This document shows positions 24,856 through 36,800 of a stretch of 64,000 nucleotides of DNA, piece by piece. The notes under the pieces were generated by a model. That model worked only from the letters and a program-made list of their open reading frames with translations, was not told the origin of the DNA and ran no database searches. Source of the DNA: Tubiluchus corallicola. Lineage: Eukaryota > Priapulida > Priapulimorpha > Priapulimorphida > Tubiluchidae. The stretch is from NCBI GenBank assembly GCA_030141605.1, contig JAQGDQ010000447.1:1-64000 (forward strand). The letters are read 5' to 3'. How positions within the stretch are numbered: position 1 is the stretch's first letter; the number at the start of each line of letters is the position of its first letter. A program made the translations under genes and the position numbers.

Positions 24856-27800
24856 ATGGAATCAAGCGGGTTGTCAGTGGCAAAACAGATAGACAAGCAA
24901 TTCCTCAATTGTGGAATCTGTTTAGAGAGGTATCATACACCCAAAGTGCTACCATGTTTGCACACTTTCTGTGAACAGTGTCTCAGCGAGTACATACCAT
25001 CTCAGAGTCTTACCCTCACTTGCCCCATCTGCAGACAACAAAGCATACTACCAGAGCGAGGCGTTGCAGCATTGCAAAACAATTTCTTCATCTCAAACCT
25101 AATGGAAGTCCTCAAGGAGCCCTCTCTATGTACGACATGTCATCGTAACGCAACCGCCACGTCAAAGTGCACGGATTGCGGCGACCTCTTGTGCAACGAA
25201 TGTACGGAATCACATCGCGATGTGAGAATCACACAAACTCATCACGTGGTCAGCTTGAGTGAACTGGCCATGAGTGAAGCATCTGGTGATTCCAGTTCTG
25301 ACATGGAACTTATGTGTCCAAGTCATGACCATCAGCAGTTAAAATTTTACTGTGAAACATGTGAGACAGCTATCTGTAATGACTGCACTGAAAGTGAGCA
25401 TATAGAACACAGTATTACCGTACTCACAGATGCTATTCAAGAACATAAATCATCACTTAGGACTCTGTTGGACAAAGTTAACTCTCAGGTTCCATGTCTA
25501 AAAGAAGGCATTTCTGTAGTGAACGATGTGGCTAAGTCTTTGTCAGAAAAGTGTTCAGATGCTGAGACCCTTGTTCGAGAAACATTTGACTGTTTAAATC
25601 GTGTCGTCGAAGAACGAAAGGAGAAATTGCTGGAAGAGTTAGAATGCCTTCATTATTCCAAGCAGGAAGTGCTGAGTAGCCAAAAAGAAACTCTAGAGAA
25701 CTACCTAAGCAGCATAGAAAGTTGTGTGGACTTTACCGAAAATGCGCTCCAGCATGCTAACGAAACCGAAATACTTTTAGTGAAAAAGCAGATGTCGGAG
25801 AAACTTCTTGAAATCTCCGAGATGAACATGACTGTGCAACCCGAAGAAAACGATTACCTGGTTTACAGCAGTGATGATAAAGAGACAATAGAGAAGTTAT
25901 TGTCGAATTTGGGCACTGTGCGCAGCAGTAGCGCAGTACCACATGAAACAATAGCCAGTGGTGAAGGACTTAAACAGTGCATTGTTGGTAAAGAAGCTCT
26001 AGTCAGCATCACGACAAAGGATCGTAACGGTGAGATCATCAAAACAGGTTACTCAGACATCACGGCTGAGATTGTGTCTGAAAGTGGCAAATCTGTGATA
26101 CCAGACATCTCTGATAACAAAAATGGCAATTATGATTTAAGTTACATAGTGAAGGATGAAGGGAGGCACCATATGTCAATTAGACTTTATGGCCAGCACA
26201 TAAAGGGAAGTCCTTTCAAGGTGCGAGCCAAGTCTGAGGATGGCAGCAGTGGTGGCCGCCCATCAAGCTCCAAGATTCCCCGAACAGCGATAAGGCAAAA
26301 AGCCACCAAAAGGCCACCTAGTGCACGGTCGGGCGGGTCTAACCGAAAAAGTAATCCAATAGAAGACGACCTCTTGAGAAAATCTGGTCAGAAAGGACGA
26401 AGCAGAGGCGAGTTTACCAACCCGCAAGGTGTATGTTGCACGAGCAACAACCGCATTGTTGTCACAGACAGCAACAACCAGAATGTCCAGATTTTTACTA
26501 GTGAAGGCGACTACAAGTTTCGTTTTGGGATCCGCGGTCGCACACCCGGCCAACTGCAACGTCCAACAGGAATAGCAGTAATGGCCAATGGAAACTTTGT
26601 GGTGGCAGATTATGAGAATAAGTGGATTAACATATTCACTCCAGAAGGCAAATTCCTGCATAAGCTTGGGTCTGGTAAACTACTTGGTCCAAAAGGTGTG
26701 GCTGTTGACAAAAATAATCACATCATTGTTGTTGACAACAAAGCTAGTTCTGTGTTTGTGTTCCAACCCAATGGCAAATTAATTCATAAATTTGGATCAA
26801 GAGGCAATGGTGACGGGCAGTTTGCCGGACCGCATTTTGTTGCCGTTAACACCTCTAATGACATCATTGTTTCCGATTTCCACAATCACGCTGTCAAAGT
26901 TTTCGATAGCGAGGGTCAGTTTCTGTTCAGCTTTGGTTCAAACGGTGAAGGAAATGGTCAGTTCAATGCACCTACTGGAGTCGCTGTAGACAAAAAGGGA
27001 AACATCCTAGTGGCTGACTGGGGAAACAGCAGAATACAGGTAACCTCCAATTAATCTAATGTAGAGCACAAGAACAAGTGATGCCTAATCATTATTAATT
27101 ACTTTTGATGTCTCCTACAGACCTCATTTAAGTGAATGTGTGGCTTTTTGGATGATAAAGTATTTTGACAGATTTTATTATCAAGAAAAAAATCATACTT
27201 TTAATTACTCATACTCAATAACAGTAATGCAAAATTTTTATTTCCATTTGCACTAAAAATTCTTCTGGTTTCGCCGAATTTTTGAAATGTCATTACAATT
27301 TTGTGGCGTGTTAGCAAAATCATTTATTTGCGTTAATTTGTGTAGTACCCTGTTGCATTGAAAATATTCATTTTCATGTTAGTGCTGCCATCTGTTGGTG
27401 TTGTTTGTCTGCTCGGGTGCCTACTGTTGGCTTTTGTTAATAAACTCGGTTGATTTGATGTCTAGTTAAATGGATTTGTTCTTTCAATTTATTTTTTGAT
27501 GTGCTACAGTCAAGTAAAAAAGCTGGGAGTTAAAAAAATTATTGTATTTAGATTTTGTATTGTAATTACCATTGGCCTTCACAAATGTCAAGGCAAATCG
27601 CCTTCTAGTCATTAGGGGTGAGCATTTTCTACCAGAAAGCGAATTCGAATCGAACTGAATTTGTGACTTTCGAATTCGAATCGAACCAAACTTCAGTGTT
27701 TCGAATTCGAATTGAGATTGAAAGATTTTCGAACAAGTTTTCGAACCACCAGTAAAAATTAGTCTTACAAAGATCATGCATATCACTAGATTTTGTTCTA

Positions 27801-28326
27801 CAATAAAACGACTAGTAATTTCTTAAAAATTGTGCGCAGAAATCACAGCTAAATTATGCTAATTGCATGATGTTTCAATCGTTTTAGTGATAAAGAACAT
27901 ATGTGATTGTGTGAAAGTGCTGAATTATTCGAATCTATAGTTTTGGATTCGAACTAAAAAAACTCGTTCGAATAGAATTCGAGCGATCAAATTCGATTCG
28001 AACGTTCGATGCTCACCCCTACTGGTCATCTGAACCACTGGGCCATAAAATGGCTAATAATAAACTTTGATTTGTCTTCTGGATTTTATTTGGGCTGCGT
28101 TTATGACCAATTAAATAAAGTGGACACTACTAAAAACTTTACAGCTATTCTGATGTTATGTCACGTTTTACAGGTTTTCGACTGCCAAGGTTCTTTTCTC
28201 TCGTACATCAATACAGCTGGAGATCCTCTTTATGGCCCGCAAGGAATAACGGTAACTCACGATGGCCACGTACTGGTAGCGGATTCAGGCAATCACTGTT
28301 TTAAGATATACAAGTACTTACAGTAG
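24856..28326 (+). CDS. TRIM2/TRIM3-type E3 ubiquitin ligase (two coding exons)
   Basis: Coding exons 24856-27039 and 28174-28326 join in phase 0 (CAG/GTAACC donor, TTTTACAG acceptor) to give 778 residues, close to vertebrate TRIM2/3. An acceptor at 24825 shows that at least one 5' untranslated exon lies upstream. Domains in order: RING finger (Cys19, 22, 34, 39, 42, 56, 59, His36), B-box 1 (about 92-132), B-box 2 (154-192), coiled coil (about 195-330), filamin/ABP280 repeat (about 370-460), a basic Ser/Arg-rich linker, then six NHL repeats forming a beta-propeller (about 505-778). The second exon completes the last NHL blade and ends [15 protein letters not shown], almost as in TRIM2/3. Family members are cytoplasmic RING E3 ligases acting in neurons and in post-transcriptional control; the substrate here is unknown. 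Stopping at the in-frame TAA after 732 codons would lose the last blade, so the spliced form is preferred. Confidence 0.95.
27613..28021. mobile_element. hAT-like MITE in the TRIM intron
   Basis: Terminal inverted repeat TAGGGGTGAGCA / TGCTCACCCCTA. Flanked by an 8-bp duplication, CTAGTCAT (27605-27612) and CTGGTCAT (28022-28029), 7 of 8 matching. The interior is rich in CGAATTCGAATCGAA-type palindromic motifs. It occupies over a third of the single coding intron. A sister copy is at 61707-62061. Confidence 0.93.
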
Positions 28327-28379
28327 TAATTAATGCGAGTCGTTAATTACGCTTAGTTGCTGCACTAAGTAACTCTTTA

Positions 28380-28765
28380 ATAACCTTTTCACAGGTCCAG
28401 CGATTGATGATGATCGTGAAAAGGTCAAAGGTTAAGTGTACCAGACAATGCATTTGTTTACACTTGACAACGCCTCGCAGCCCATGCTATTGTAATAGTA
28501 ACAGTTTTAACATCTACCTAGAACCTTACCTAGTTCAATATTTTCTTATTCCTGAGCAAGATTCTGCTAGTAAATTACTCTATGCACAGACTAATGCTTA
28601 ATTAAGTAAAGTCTACATCATACAACTGAAGTTACTGAACTGATGGGGCTGACGGATTAAATACACATCACATGACATTTCTAGTTAAGATGTGTTGCTG
28701 TGGTACACTTAACCTTTGACCTACAGCAAATGCACGTGTGCACGACGAATTTGTGAAAGGCTTAT
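28380..28765 (+). mobile_element. MITE family AATAAGCC (full copy)
   Basis: Ends ATAACCTTTTCACA and TGTGAAAGGCTTAT are inverted repeats, flanked by TA on both sides (28378-28379, 28766-28767). Subterminal inverted blocks are GGTCAAAGGTTAAGTGTACC and GGTACACTTAACCTTTGACC. TA duplication suggests a Tc1/mariner-type origin (inference). Confidence 0.85.
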
Positions 28766-28767
28766 TA

Positions 28768-29669
28768 GAGTGGTAACAGACTTGTTTATAAGCAGCTTGT
28801 TTTTAACAAGTTTTGACATGCAATGTTTTTTCTACATCATTGTGAAATTGCCTTTTGATTTGTGATTAAATACCTTGGACCAAATAATTGTGACAATAAT
28901 TTACTTGAGTGTCTACAATTGTAGGCATTATAAAGTACTGAATTTGAAAATAGTAAAAAGTATCATAGATAACTTGGGCTTAATACAGATAAAGATGTAT
29001 ACCAGTTATGTACTTATATTATATAGTTGCACATGAATGAATACAAGTTGTTTTAGCAATATAAACTATTCACTAGTATTTATGAATGTAAGTAAGATAC
29101 TATATTTGTACATAGTTGTCACTTGGTACATTAAATATCGCTATTACTGTTGTCGTTATTAGAGTTAAATTAGTTTTAAAAAAAGTTTAGAAAATTTTCT
29201 TCCAAGTTCATTGTTCTCTAATGGGTACTATAATGTTTAGATAAAAGTGCAAATTTATTAATTGACTGAACTAGCAATATTTCCACGCTATTGGACGTCG
29301 TACAGCATTATTTGATTGTTGTTAAATTCATCGTTTTCTGAAAGTCAAAATTTCAAACTAATAAAATGAAGTTTCTGATTTGTAACAGTAAAACATTTAT
29401 TAAATTTCTGACAAAAACATTTCTGTATTTGCTTAATTATTTCGTGTTTATCAAAACTGAGTGCAGAAAAACACGGGTTACAGAGTTTTGAATAAAATTT
29501 GCCAATAAACCCGCATAAGATACGCAAACTTTGATAGGGCGGGCCGTCTGCCCTACTAGGACCAGTGATGAGTAACATTAAACATCGAAGCCCTGAGATT
29601 CTTCTGATCAAACTGATTCATTTAACTGCCTTTGAAGTTTTGTCACTTATGTTACGTAACAAACAGGTG
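28768..29669. other. Intergenic, nothing recognised
   Basis: A+T-rich; presumably includes the 3' untranslated region or downstream flank of the TRIM gene. No second gene seen. Confidence 0.4.
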
Positions 29670-29677
29670 ACCACACT

Positions 29678-30027
29678 CAGGGCCTATTTCATGGGGGGGG
29701 GGGGGCAGTAGGGATACTTCCCCGGGGTCTCACCCTTCAGGGGGGCCTCGCGCCAAGGTAACATTTTTTTGCTTTATGCGAACATACTGCCTCCTCTCTC
29801 TCTCTCTTGCCACACGCGCGCCGTTTGCCAGTATTGACAAGTATTAAGGACTGGTCTTGAGAATAAAGCAATTTTTCTTTCAATTGTTCTTTCCTTTAAC
29901 AACTGTATAACTCCATATTTTCCCTTCGTAAATGCTTCTCTGGCATTCTAGCAGTTCAAAAATTTTCAGTTCAAAAGCCTCACATGCCCCACTTCCCTGG
30001 GCCTAGCTTAGACTGAAATAGGCCGTG
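29678..30027 (-). mobile_element. hAT-like MITE carrying a CT microsatellite (copy 2)
   Basis: Ends CAGGGCCTATTTCA and TGAAATAGGCCGTG, with a perfect 8-bp target duplication, ACCACACT (29670-29677 and 30028-30035). It is the reverse-orientation relative of 10627-10917, with the same GCGAACATACTGCC block next to a much shorter (CT)n run at about 29793-29808. The left terminus also has a long G run. Confidence 0.93.
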
Positions 30028-30035
30028 ACCACACT

Positions 30036-30197
30036 ATCAAACCTCTTTATACCACCAACTTTAGGTCTGCAAAAAAGTTGTCGTTATAAGGAGGTTCCTT
30101 AATACATACATGTCTATGCAAATATAGACATTTTTACTAAAATCAGGGTGAGGTTGGTATTATAAAGGGGGACGTTATAATGAGGTTTGACTACACA
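30036..30197. mobile_element. Palindromic MITE, mariner/Tigger-like
   Basis: TATCAAACCTCTTTATACC at the left and GGTATTATAAAG...TATAATGAGGTTTGACTA at the right are imperfect inverted repeats. The ends resemble the GTCAAACCTC ends of pogo/Tigger-type elements. Borders are approximate. Confidence 0.6.
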
Positions 30198-30628
30198 TTT
30201 CTGTTGTTGGTTTTATTAGCAGTTAGAAACACTCAGTATTAAATAATTACTATACAGTTATTTTCATCTTATATTAATGACTTGCAGCTACTTGGACTAG
30301 AAGTAAAATATGACTTTTCAAAACATCTGGACTGATTTTTCTTTAGCAAGTAATATAAATAAACAAGCTCAACAATATTCAGTAAACAATGAAATCCATA
30401 TCTAAACATGTACAACAAGGTTATAAACAAGTTTTGATAGCATTCTTTATAGACAACAATTAGTTTACCTCTACACTACTTCACTGCTTATATGCAGTGT
30501 CATGTAATATATATTAGACATGCTTTATAATAAGCCTTCATTGTTGTAAATGACTTAACGTAATGGCTAATACAAATCCGTATCACAAATCGTACTTCCT
30601 GTAATAAATCCAGGCACCAAGCCAAAAC

Positions 30629-30958
30629 TCAAGAAACTATTTTAGAAGTTATTAAAATTTATATTACAAACCATATATTTCTACTTTCAGGACAGATAGT
30701 GGTAATTTCATTACAATGCATATTAGTAATGTGTATCACACAGTCTGTGTAGTACAGTGACATTAAGCTACAACCGTCTTGTAAGGGTTAATGGCATCCG
30801 ATCTAGTAGAAAAAAACTACCCGCACTATCTTTGGGATCGTGGCACAGCTGGATACACTCAATTAATCGCCCGGGCCGCACTTTCATTAGGTTGACAAAT
30901 CTCTTCGCGGGTCGCGCAAATTCTCTCGGCGGGCCGGAATTTGCACACCTCAGAGCTA
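30629..30958 (-). mobile_element. hAT-like element fragment (family of 51325-51805)
   Basis: Matches about 330 bp of the element at 51325-51805 in reverse, ending GGAATTTGCACACCTC, which corresponds to that element's GTGTGCAAATTC terminus. The other end is lost, so no duplication can be read. Confidence 0.8.
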
Positions 30959-31212
30959 AAGTTCAAGCCTTCAGTACTCAAGACTGAATACAAAGTTGAG
31001 TACTGCACTTTAAAGTATCTTCCATTCCAACAACAAAAAAAAAAAAACCAAAAAGTTTCAAGTTGTGGAAAGCTAAAATTGATCGTATTCATTAGTACAG
31101 TGGATCACTGCTATAAGAATTGCCATTAAGCTTGCTACAGTCAATTCAAAGCTTAGTATTTAGGTGATGCCAAATAAAAGGCGTATACTGCCTTGAAAAC
31201 ATGCCATAAAAT

Positions 31213-31579
31213 CAGTGCCGTGGAGTCGGAGTTGTTAAAACTTGGGGTTTTGGAGTCGGAGTTCGGATTCAGGAGTACACTTACTGTTAGAGGAATCGGT
31301 GTTAGAGTCAGTAAAAAATAGACAAACTCGAACTCCAGTTACTTCTAACATTTAACGCATTTATGCATAACGTACACCTTCGTATTGGCATCTATGCAAC
31401 TAGACCGTTTTTCGAGTAGTTGCGATGAAATGCCACTGTAGCTGAACACTGAGAGTACTACAAACTTAAAAGCGGGAGTCGGGAGGTGGGGCTCCTAAAA
31501 TTTTAGGAGTCTGAGTTGGATCTTCAAAAAATTCTATGAGTCAGAGACGGGAGTTTAATGTACCGACTCCACAGTCCTG
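31213..31579. mobile_element. hAT-like MITE, GGAGTCGG family
   Basis: Ends CAGTGCCGTGGAGTCGG and CCGACTCCACAGTCCTG, inverted. Perfect 8-bp duplication CATAAAAT at 31205-31212 and 31580-31587. The interior repeats GGAGTCGGAGT-type motifs on both arms. Confidence 0.94.
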
Positions 31580-31690
31580 CATAAAATCCATGAACTGAAT
31601 ATGTAACAAACGGAAATACTAATGCATCACTATGTTTCCAGTTAGACTGAAAACTCACTTGCACAGCACAGGGTAAAGTAAAGTATAGTA

Positions 31691-32210
31691 TAGGTTTTAC
31701 ACGTCAAATGTAGACACAGGAAAGTTCAAATGTGACTTAGGCAAGTCAAATGTAGACATAGGAATTTCGAATGTGTTTTGGTAACTCAAATGTGACTTAG
31801 GTAAGTCAAATGTAGATGCCTTACTTTGAATGAATCAGTAATTAAGTTATTTAAGTGCAAATTACAAAAAGATAAACCAAAGATAGTGCATCTATTAGTA
31901 GGCCTATAACGTTGTTATTTTAACTTAGGAGCAATTATTAAATTGAAATTAAAGAAGATTAAATTTAACATCCTTAAACTTTAACACCTATCCACATTTG
32001 ACTTGACATGTGTCTACATTTGACTTTACCAAAAATGCTTAAGATTTGTTGAAAACTATTGTTAACACATTTGAACTACCTAAGTCTACATTTGAGTTAC
32101 CAAGTCACATTTGAACTACCTAAGTCTACATTTGAGTTACCAAGACACATTTGAATTACCTAAATCTACATTTGAGTTCACGCAGGTCTACAGTTGACAT
32201 GTAAAACCAA
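31691..32210 (+). mobile_element. Fold-back MITE, family FB (copy 4)
   Basis: Starts TAGGTTTTACACGTCAAATG, ends GACATGTAAAACC. It carries the CAAATGT terminal arrays and a partial internal core shared with 5765-6240, so it is intermediate in length between the long and short copies. Confidence 0.87.
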
Positions 32211-33877
32211 TATTACAAACTACACATGATGCTTGTGCATAAAACTTTTTAAGCACATAATCACAAATGTTTCCGAACAGAACAAACCTCGCAGCTTGAA
32301 AGGCCAGCACACGGTTACGGTTTGTTCCCAGCATAGCCAACAGTTACGATTTAATTTCATGTGAATATTTTCCAGTCACTAAAATTAGACAAGTTTCAGC
32401 ATAATTTCTTTGCACAATGTATAAAGCTATAAGAAAAAAATAAGCTGACATGTAAACTAATTATCTTTCTTAGTACTATCCGTACCTAATTATCTGCTAT
32501 GTAAAGAAAATAAATCAGTTAAATAAAAGAAAAAGTATAATCTGTTACTACTATGTGCTTCATACCGGTATAAGTATAAAAACAGATTACATAGCATTTG
32601 TACGTATTTCTGCCCGGTTAATGATCTTAAACTTCATACTTAGAAAGCTACGCGGGAAACGAAAACGTACATAAGCCAGGGACAATAAAATCTTGAGTAC
32701 CTGTTATGATGCTATGTTTATATTTATTTATTTATTTATATTTATTTATTAAATACTAAATATAAAGTTACGAAACAACAATTAGCATAATTATTCAACA
32801 AAGAGCGTGTCAGTGAAAAAATTTAAAACATAATTAACTTAAAGACAACAATAGCAACAAAAAAACGTACATCAATCGAAAATGCCAAATAAAATGACTA
32901 GCATGAACAAATTAATTCATCAGCTGTGTGCTTACGTAGCAGAAACGTCCATAAATCAGTAGTTAAGCTTTTTTCAGTTATTCACATGTGTATGTTCTAA
33001 ATCTCCATTTCATGAGGATCATTTTGATACCAAGCTCATTGCTTTATTTCATTTCTAAGCTGAGATAATCCAGGTTAAAGTTGAGGTGCAGGTTGTGCAC
33101 TGAAAAACACAACCTTGACAAAATTGCAGTTAAAGTTCGCCATTGTTTTTTGTCGTGTTTCTGCAAAACATTTAGCAACCGTACAAATGTCAGTTGCTAT
33201 GGACTTTGCAAGAACACATTGAAGTTGTGTTTAAATCCAATAGACGGCTCTCCCAGACGAAGATCTGGGCTTCGCAACAGAAAAAATTGCAAGCACAATG
33301 ATTGCTTCCACAAGATACTATTGGAGTTTGAAAATACGATTTTCTAACAGTAGTTTTTAGCCTGAGAAGTGGGTAAGTGGAGATAAGTCCAATATATTTA
33401 GTTTGTTTTTATAAAAAGAAATTGGCATTTGACCCAATCTTTCGCGCATTCTACTCTGAAGCGCCAAAAGGTAGTTTTAACTAAGCCGACTAATGGATGG
33501 TTTTGATTTGTAAGCACAAATACTTTTTCTCAAAAATGAGAAACTGCACAAGATTATATGGGACTAGTATTTGACCTCAAATTTGCTTACTGATATGTAC
33601 ATGTTAACTATATGTTAACATTATGTTCAATTCATTTGATAAATATCACAAAACAACCACATTTACAAAAGCACTATAAATTTACTGGTTTTGTCACAGG
33701 TGCGACGTCGTCATATATGACAAGTTCTTCAGAAAATTACATTGTATACAGAGAACAGCATAAGCACAAAAAATCGCTTACAACATAAAAAGAAAAAAGA
33801 AAAAAGAAAAAAATGACTAGAAATATCTGCAAATACTGATCAAATGATGATAAAATGTTCCAAACCGAGACGATAAC
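32211..33877. other. Intergenic, with dispersed repeat R2 (copy 1)
   Basis: No gene. About 32930-33510 is repeated in the same orientation at about 37125-37755, inside EMC7 intron 3. Shared blocks include AGTTATTCACAT, AGATAATCCA, TTGAGGTGCAGG and GAAGATCTGGGCTT. An 88-codon frame at 33081 is part of this repeat and is not called coding. Confidence 0.65.
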
Positions 33878-36800
33878 TCACTCCTTCCGTCGTTTTAATT
33901 TACTCTTTGCAGTAGAGGGTTTCTGACCTCCGCCTAACAGAGAAGTTACCATTTCAGAAAGTTCTGGTAGATCGTACTTTGGCATATTATTCATTTGATT
34001 CTGTAATTCCTAAAAAGTAAAATACTTACATTATATGCAAAAATGATTACAAGAGATGCAATTACAAGAAAGAAGCCAGTATCAAATTATAGACCTCAGC
34101 TTGTATGATCATGATCTGTGACACAAATATTGATTTTTAATTAAGCCCCACTTATATTAAAGGCCTCGAATTATTGAAAAAACTGTCGGTCAAAAGTTAC
34201 TACCTTTTGGGTTTCCGGATCTTGAGTATTGATCAATTTTGGTAGAACAGCGATGACTAGAAGAGGCAGAACCATCATTAAAACCTGCAAATAAACAGCA
34301 AACCTCATCACACAGGTCAAAAATAGCCACAAATTTATCAGACCTGTAATGACACATAGACGTATTGATGCACTGTGATGTGTTCTGGATACGTGTATCG
34401 CCAAAATCCACACGCATCGTGATAATACGAGTCAATGATATTTAGCAAAGTAGCACGCGCCGACTGTAGGCTGATAAAAACAATTTGAAGTGATTCAAGC
34501 TGCAGCTGTAGAGCGTACTGTAGATATGTAACAATCACTGAAGTAATTCAAGCTGCAGCTGTAGAGTGTACTGTAGATACATAACAATCAGTGAAATAAT
34601 TCAAGCTGCAGCTGTAGAGTTTACTGTAGATACGTAACAATCAGTGAAATAATTCAAGCTGTAGCTGTAGAGCATACTGTAGATACATAACAATCAGTGA
34701 AGTGATTCAAGCTGCAGCTGTAGAGTTTACTGTAGATACATAACAATCAGTGAAGTAATTCAAGCTGCAGCTGCAGAGCATACTGTAGATACATAACAAT
34801 CAGTGAAGTAATTCAAGCTGCAGCTGTAGAGTGCACTGTATATACGTAACAATCAGTGAAGTAATTCAAGCTGCAGCTGTAGAGCATACTGTACATACGT
34901 AACCATCAGTGAAGTAATTCAAGCGGCAGCTGTAGAGCATACTGTAGATACATAACAATCAGTGAAGTAATTCAAGCTGCAGCTGTAGAGTTTACTGTAG
35001 ATACGTAACAATCAGTGAAGTGATTCAAGCTGCAGCTGTAGAGTTTACTGTAGATACATAACAATCAGTGAAGTGATTCAAGCTGCAGCTGTAGAGTTTA
35101 CTGTAGATACATAACAATCAGTGAAGTAATTCAAGCTACAGCTGTGGAGTTTACTGTAGATACGTAAAAATCAGTGAAGTAATTCAAGCTGCAGCTGTAG
35201 AGTTTACTGTAGATGCTTAACAATCAGTGAAGTAATTCAAGCTGCAGCTGTAGAGTTTACTGTAGATACATAACAATCAGTGAAGTGATTCAAGCTGCAG
35301 CTGTAGAGCATACTGTAGATACGTAACAATCAGTGAAGTGATTCAAGCTGCAGCTGTAGAGTGTACTGTAGATACCCCTCAATCAGCCCAGTGAACAGCA
35401 GTTGACTTGATACAGGCACTGCTAGTAGCCAAAGCAGTTGAAATCTGTTTAATCTGTAGTAGGGTAATTATGTTGTTTATATATAAATTTGTGAAATGGC
35501 AAAAATGAACCAGAAACGCACAAGCCACTTTTAAGCCTAAAGTATTTGCTATATTTTGCTTTTCTGGTGACTTACAATGCAAACAATAGCTTACACATTG
35601 CACAAGTAAGAAATAAGAAATCAAAGAGTTTGTCGAGTTATTTTCGCATTTAGCAATCCTAAAACTGTTGATTGATAAAATATGTTTTGCGTTTATTATC
35701 AATGCCTTCATCTAGTTTCTTTATATAAAGTCTGCAAACATTAACTAGGGTGCATCGTGAGGTTTGTATCGTGATACGTATCATATCGTGACCTAGATGT
35801 ATCGTTACAGCTGTAACAGTCATCAGGTTTACGAAAATCTACCCAGAATGCCTTGAAACGTAAGTTAAGTACGCATGTCAAGTTTACTCTGTGCAAGAAA
35901 ATTGAAAATATGAACTTTCGTTCTACCATTTTTTAATTAAAAAATGCAACTCGATAAAGCAAGTGAAATTATGTGATAAAAAATTGAAAAATGGCTGAAA
36001 AGTGACTTGAAAATAATGGTCTTGGACTAACTGTACATTTCCTGTAATACTAGTCAAACTTAGCAGGTCGGTGTTAAGATTTGTAATGAGCTAATAACAT
36101 TTTTTACATGATTATCAATGTACCATAATGTAAAATATAAACAGCTGAGTACTCGTTCTACTATTTCTAATTCAACTGTCGGTACTAAGCCAGTAACATC
36201 AAGTCTGTTGGTATCTTTCAACAAGTGATATTTTCTACAAAAATCAGAAAACGCATCGTTCTTTTTTACATCAGTTGTCATAAACTTGTCAAAAAGCCGA
36301 AGCAAATGATTTCATAAGTAACGAGTTCAACAGAATGAAAAACACCATTTTAACGAATTGTAGACCATTTAAATGTAACACATTAGGTAAAATTCTAACC
36401 TAAATTAAAAATATCTAATAATTCTCTTGTTATCAGCACAAGAAGTAACTTCAATGTGTGACATGTCACCTTGTTCACAAGCATCGGAAAACATGAATGT
36501 TGGTGTCAAGCAATTTAATCTAGCATTCTATAATTATTTGTTTTCTTTTCGCATTTTTACAAACATGCATTTCCTGAAAGTGTTTAAAACGAAGCCAGCC
36601 TTAGTCATGTGACCTAAGCTTTAGTAGTATACGCCACCTATCAATCACACTTGTTTTTATACGTAGTTACATTTTCTGTTGCCGCTATGCTGATCATGCC
36701 GTTTGGTGATACTTGCATTGCCTTGTCTATTTTGTTACAATTTAACAGTCACTAGTTGTATTTTCAAGCCAAACTTGTCACCAGTAAATGTAAGTCACCA

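Noticed and set aside
35745-35800. TAGGGTGCATCGTGAGG as a hAT-like terminus
   Set aside because: No matching inverted end or 8-bp duplication was found nearby; at most a fragment.
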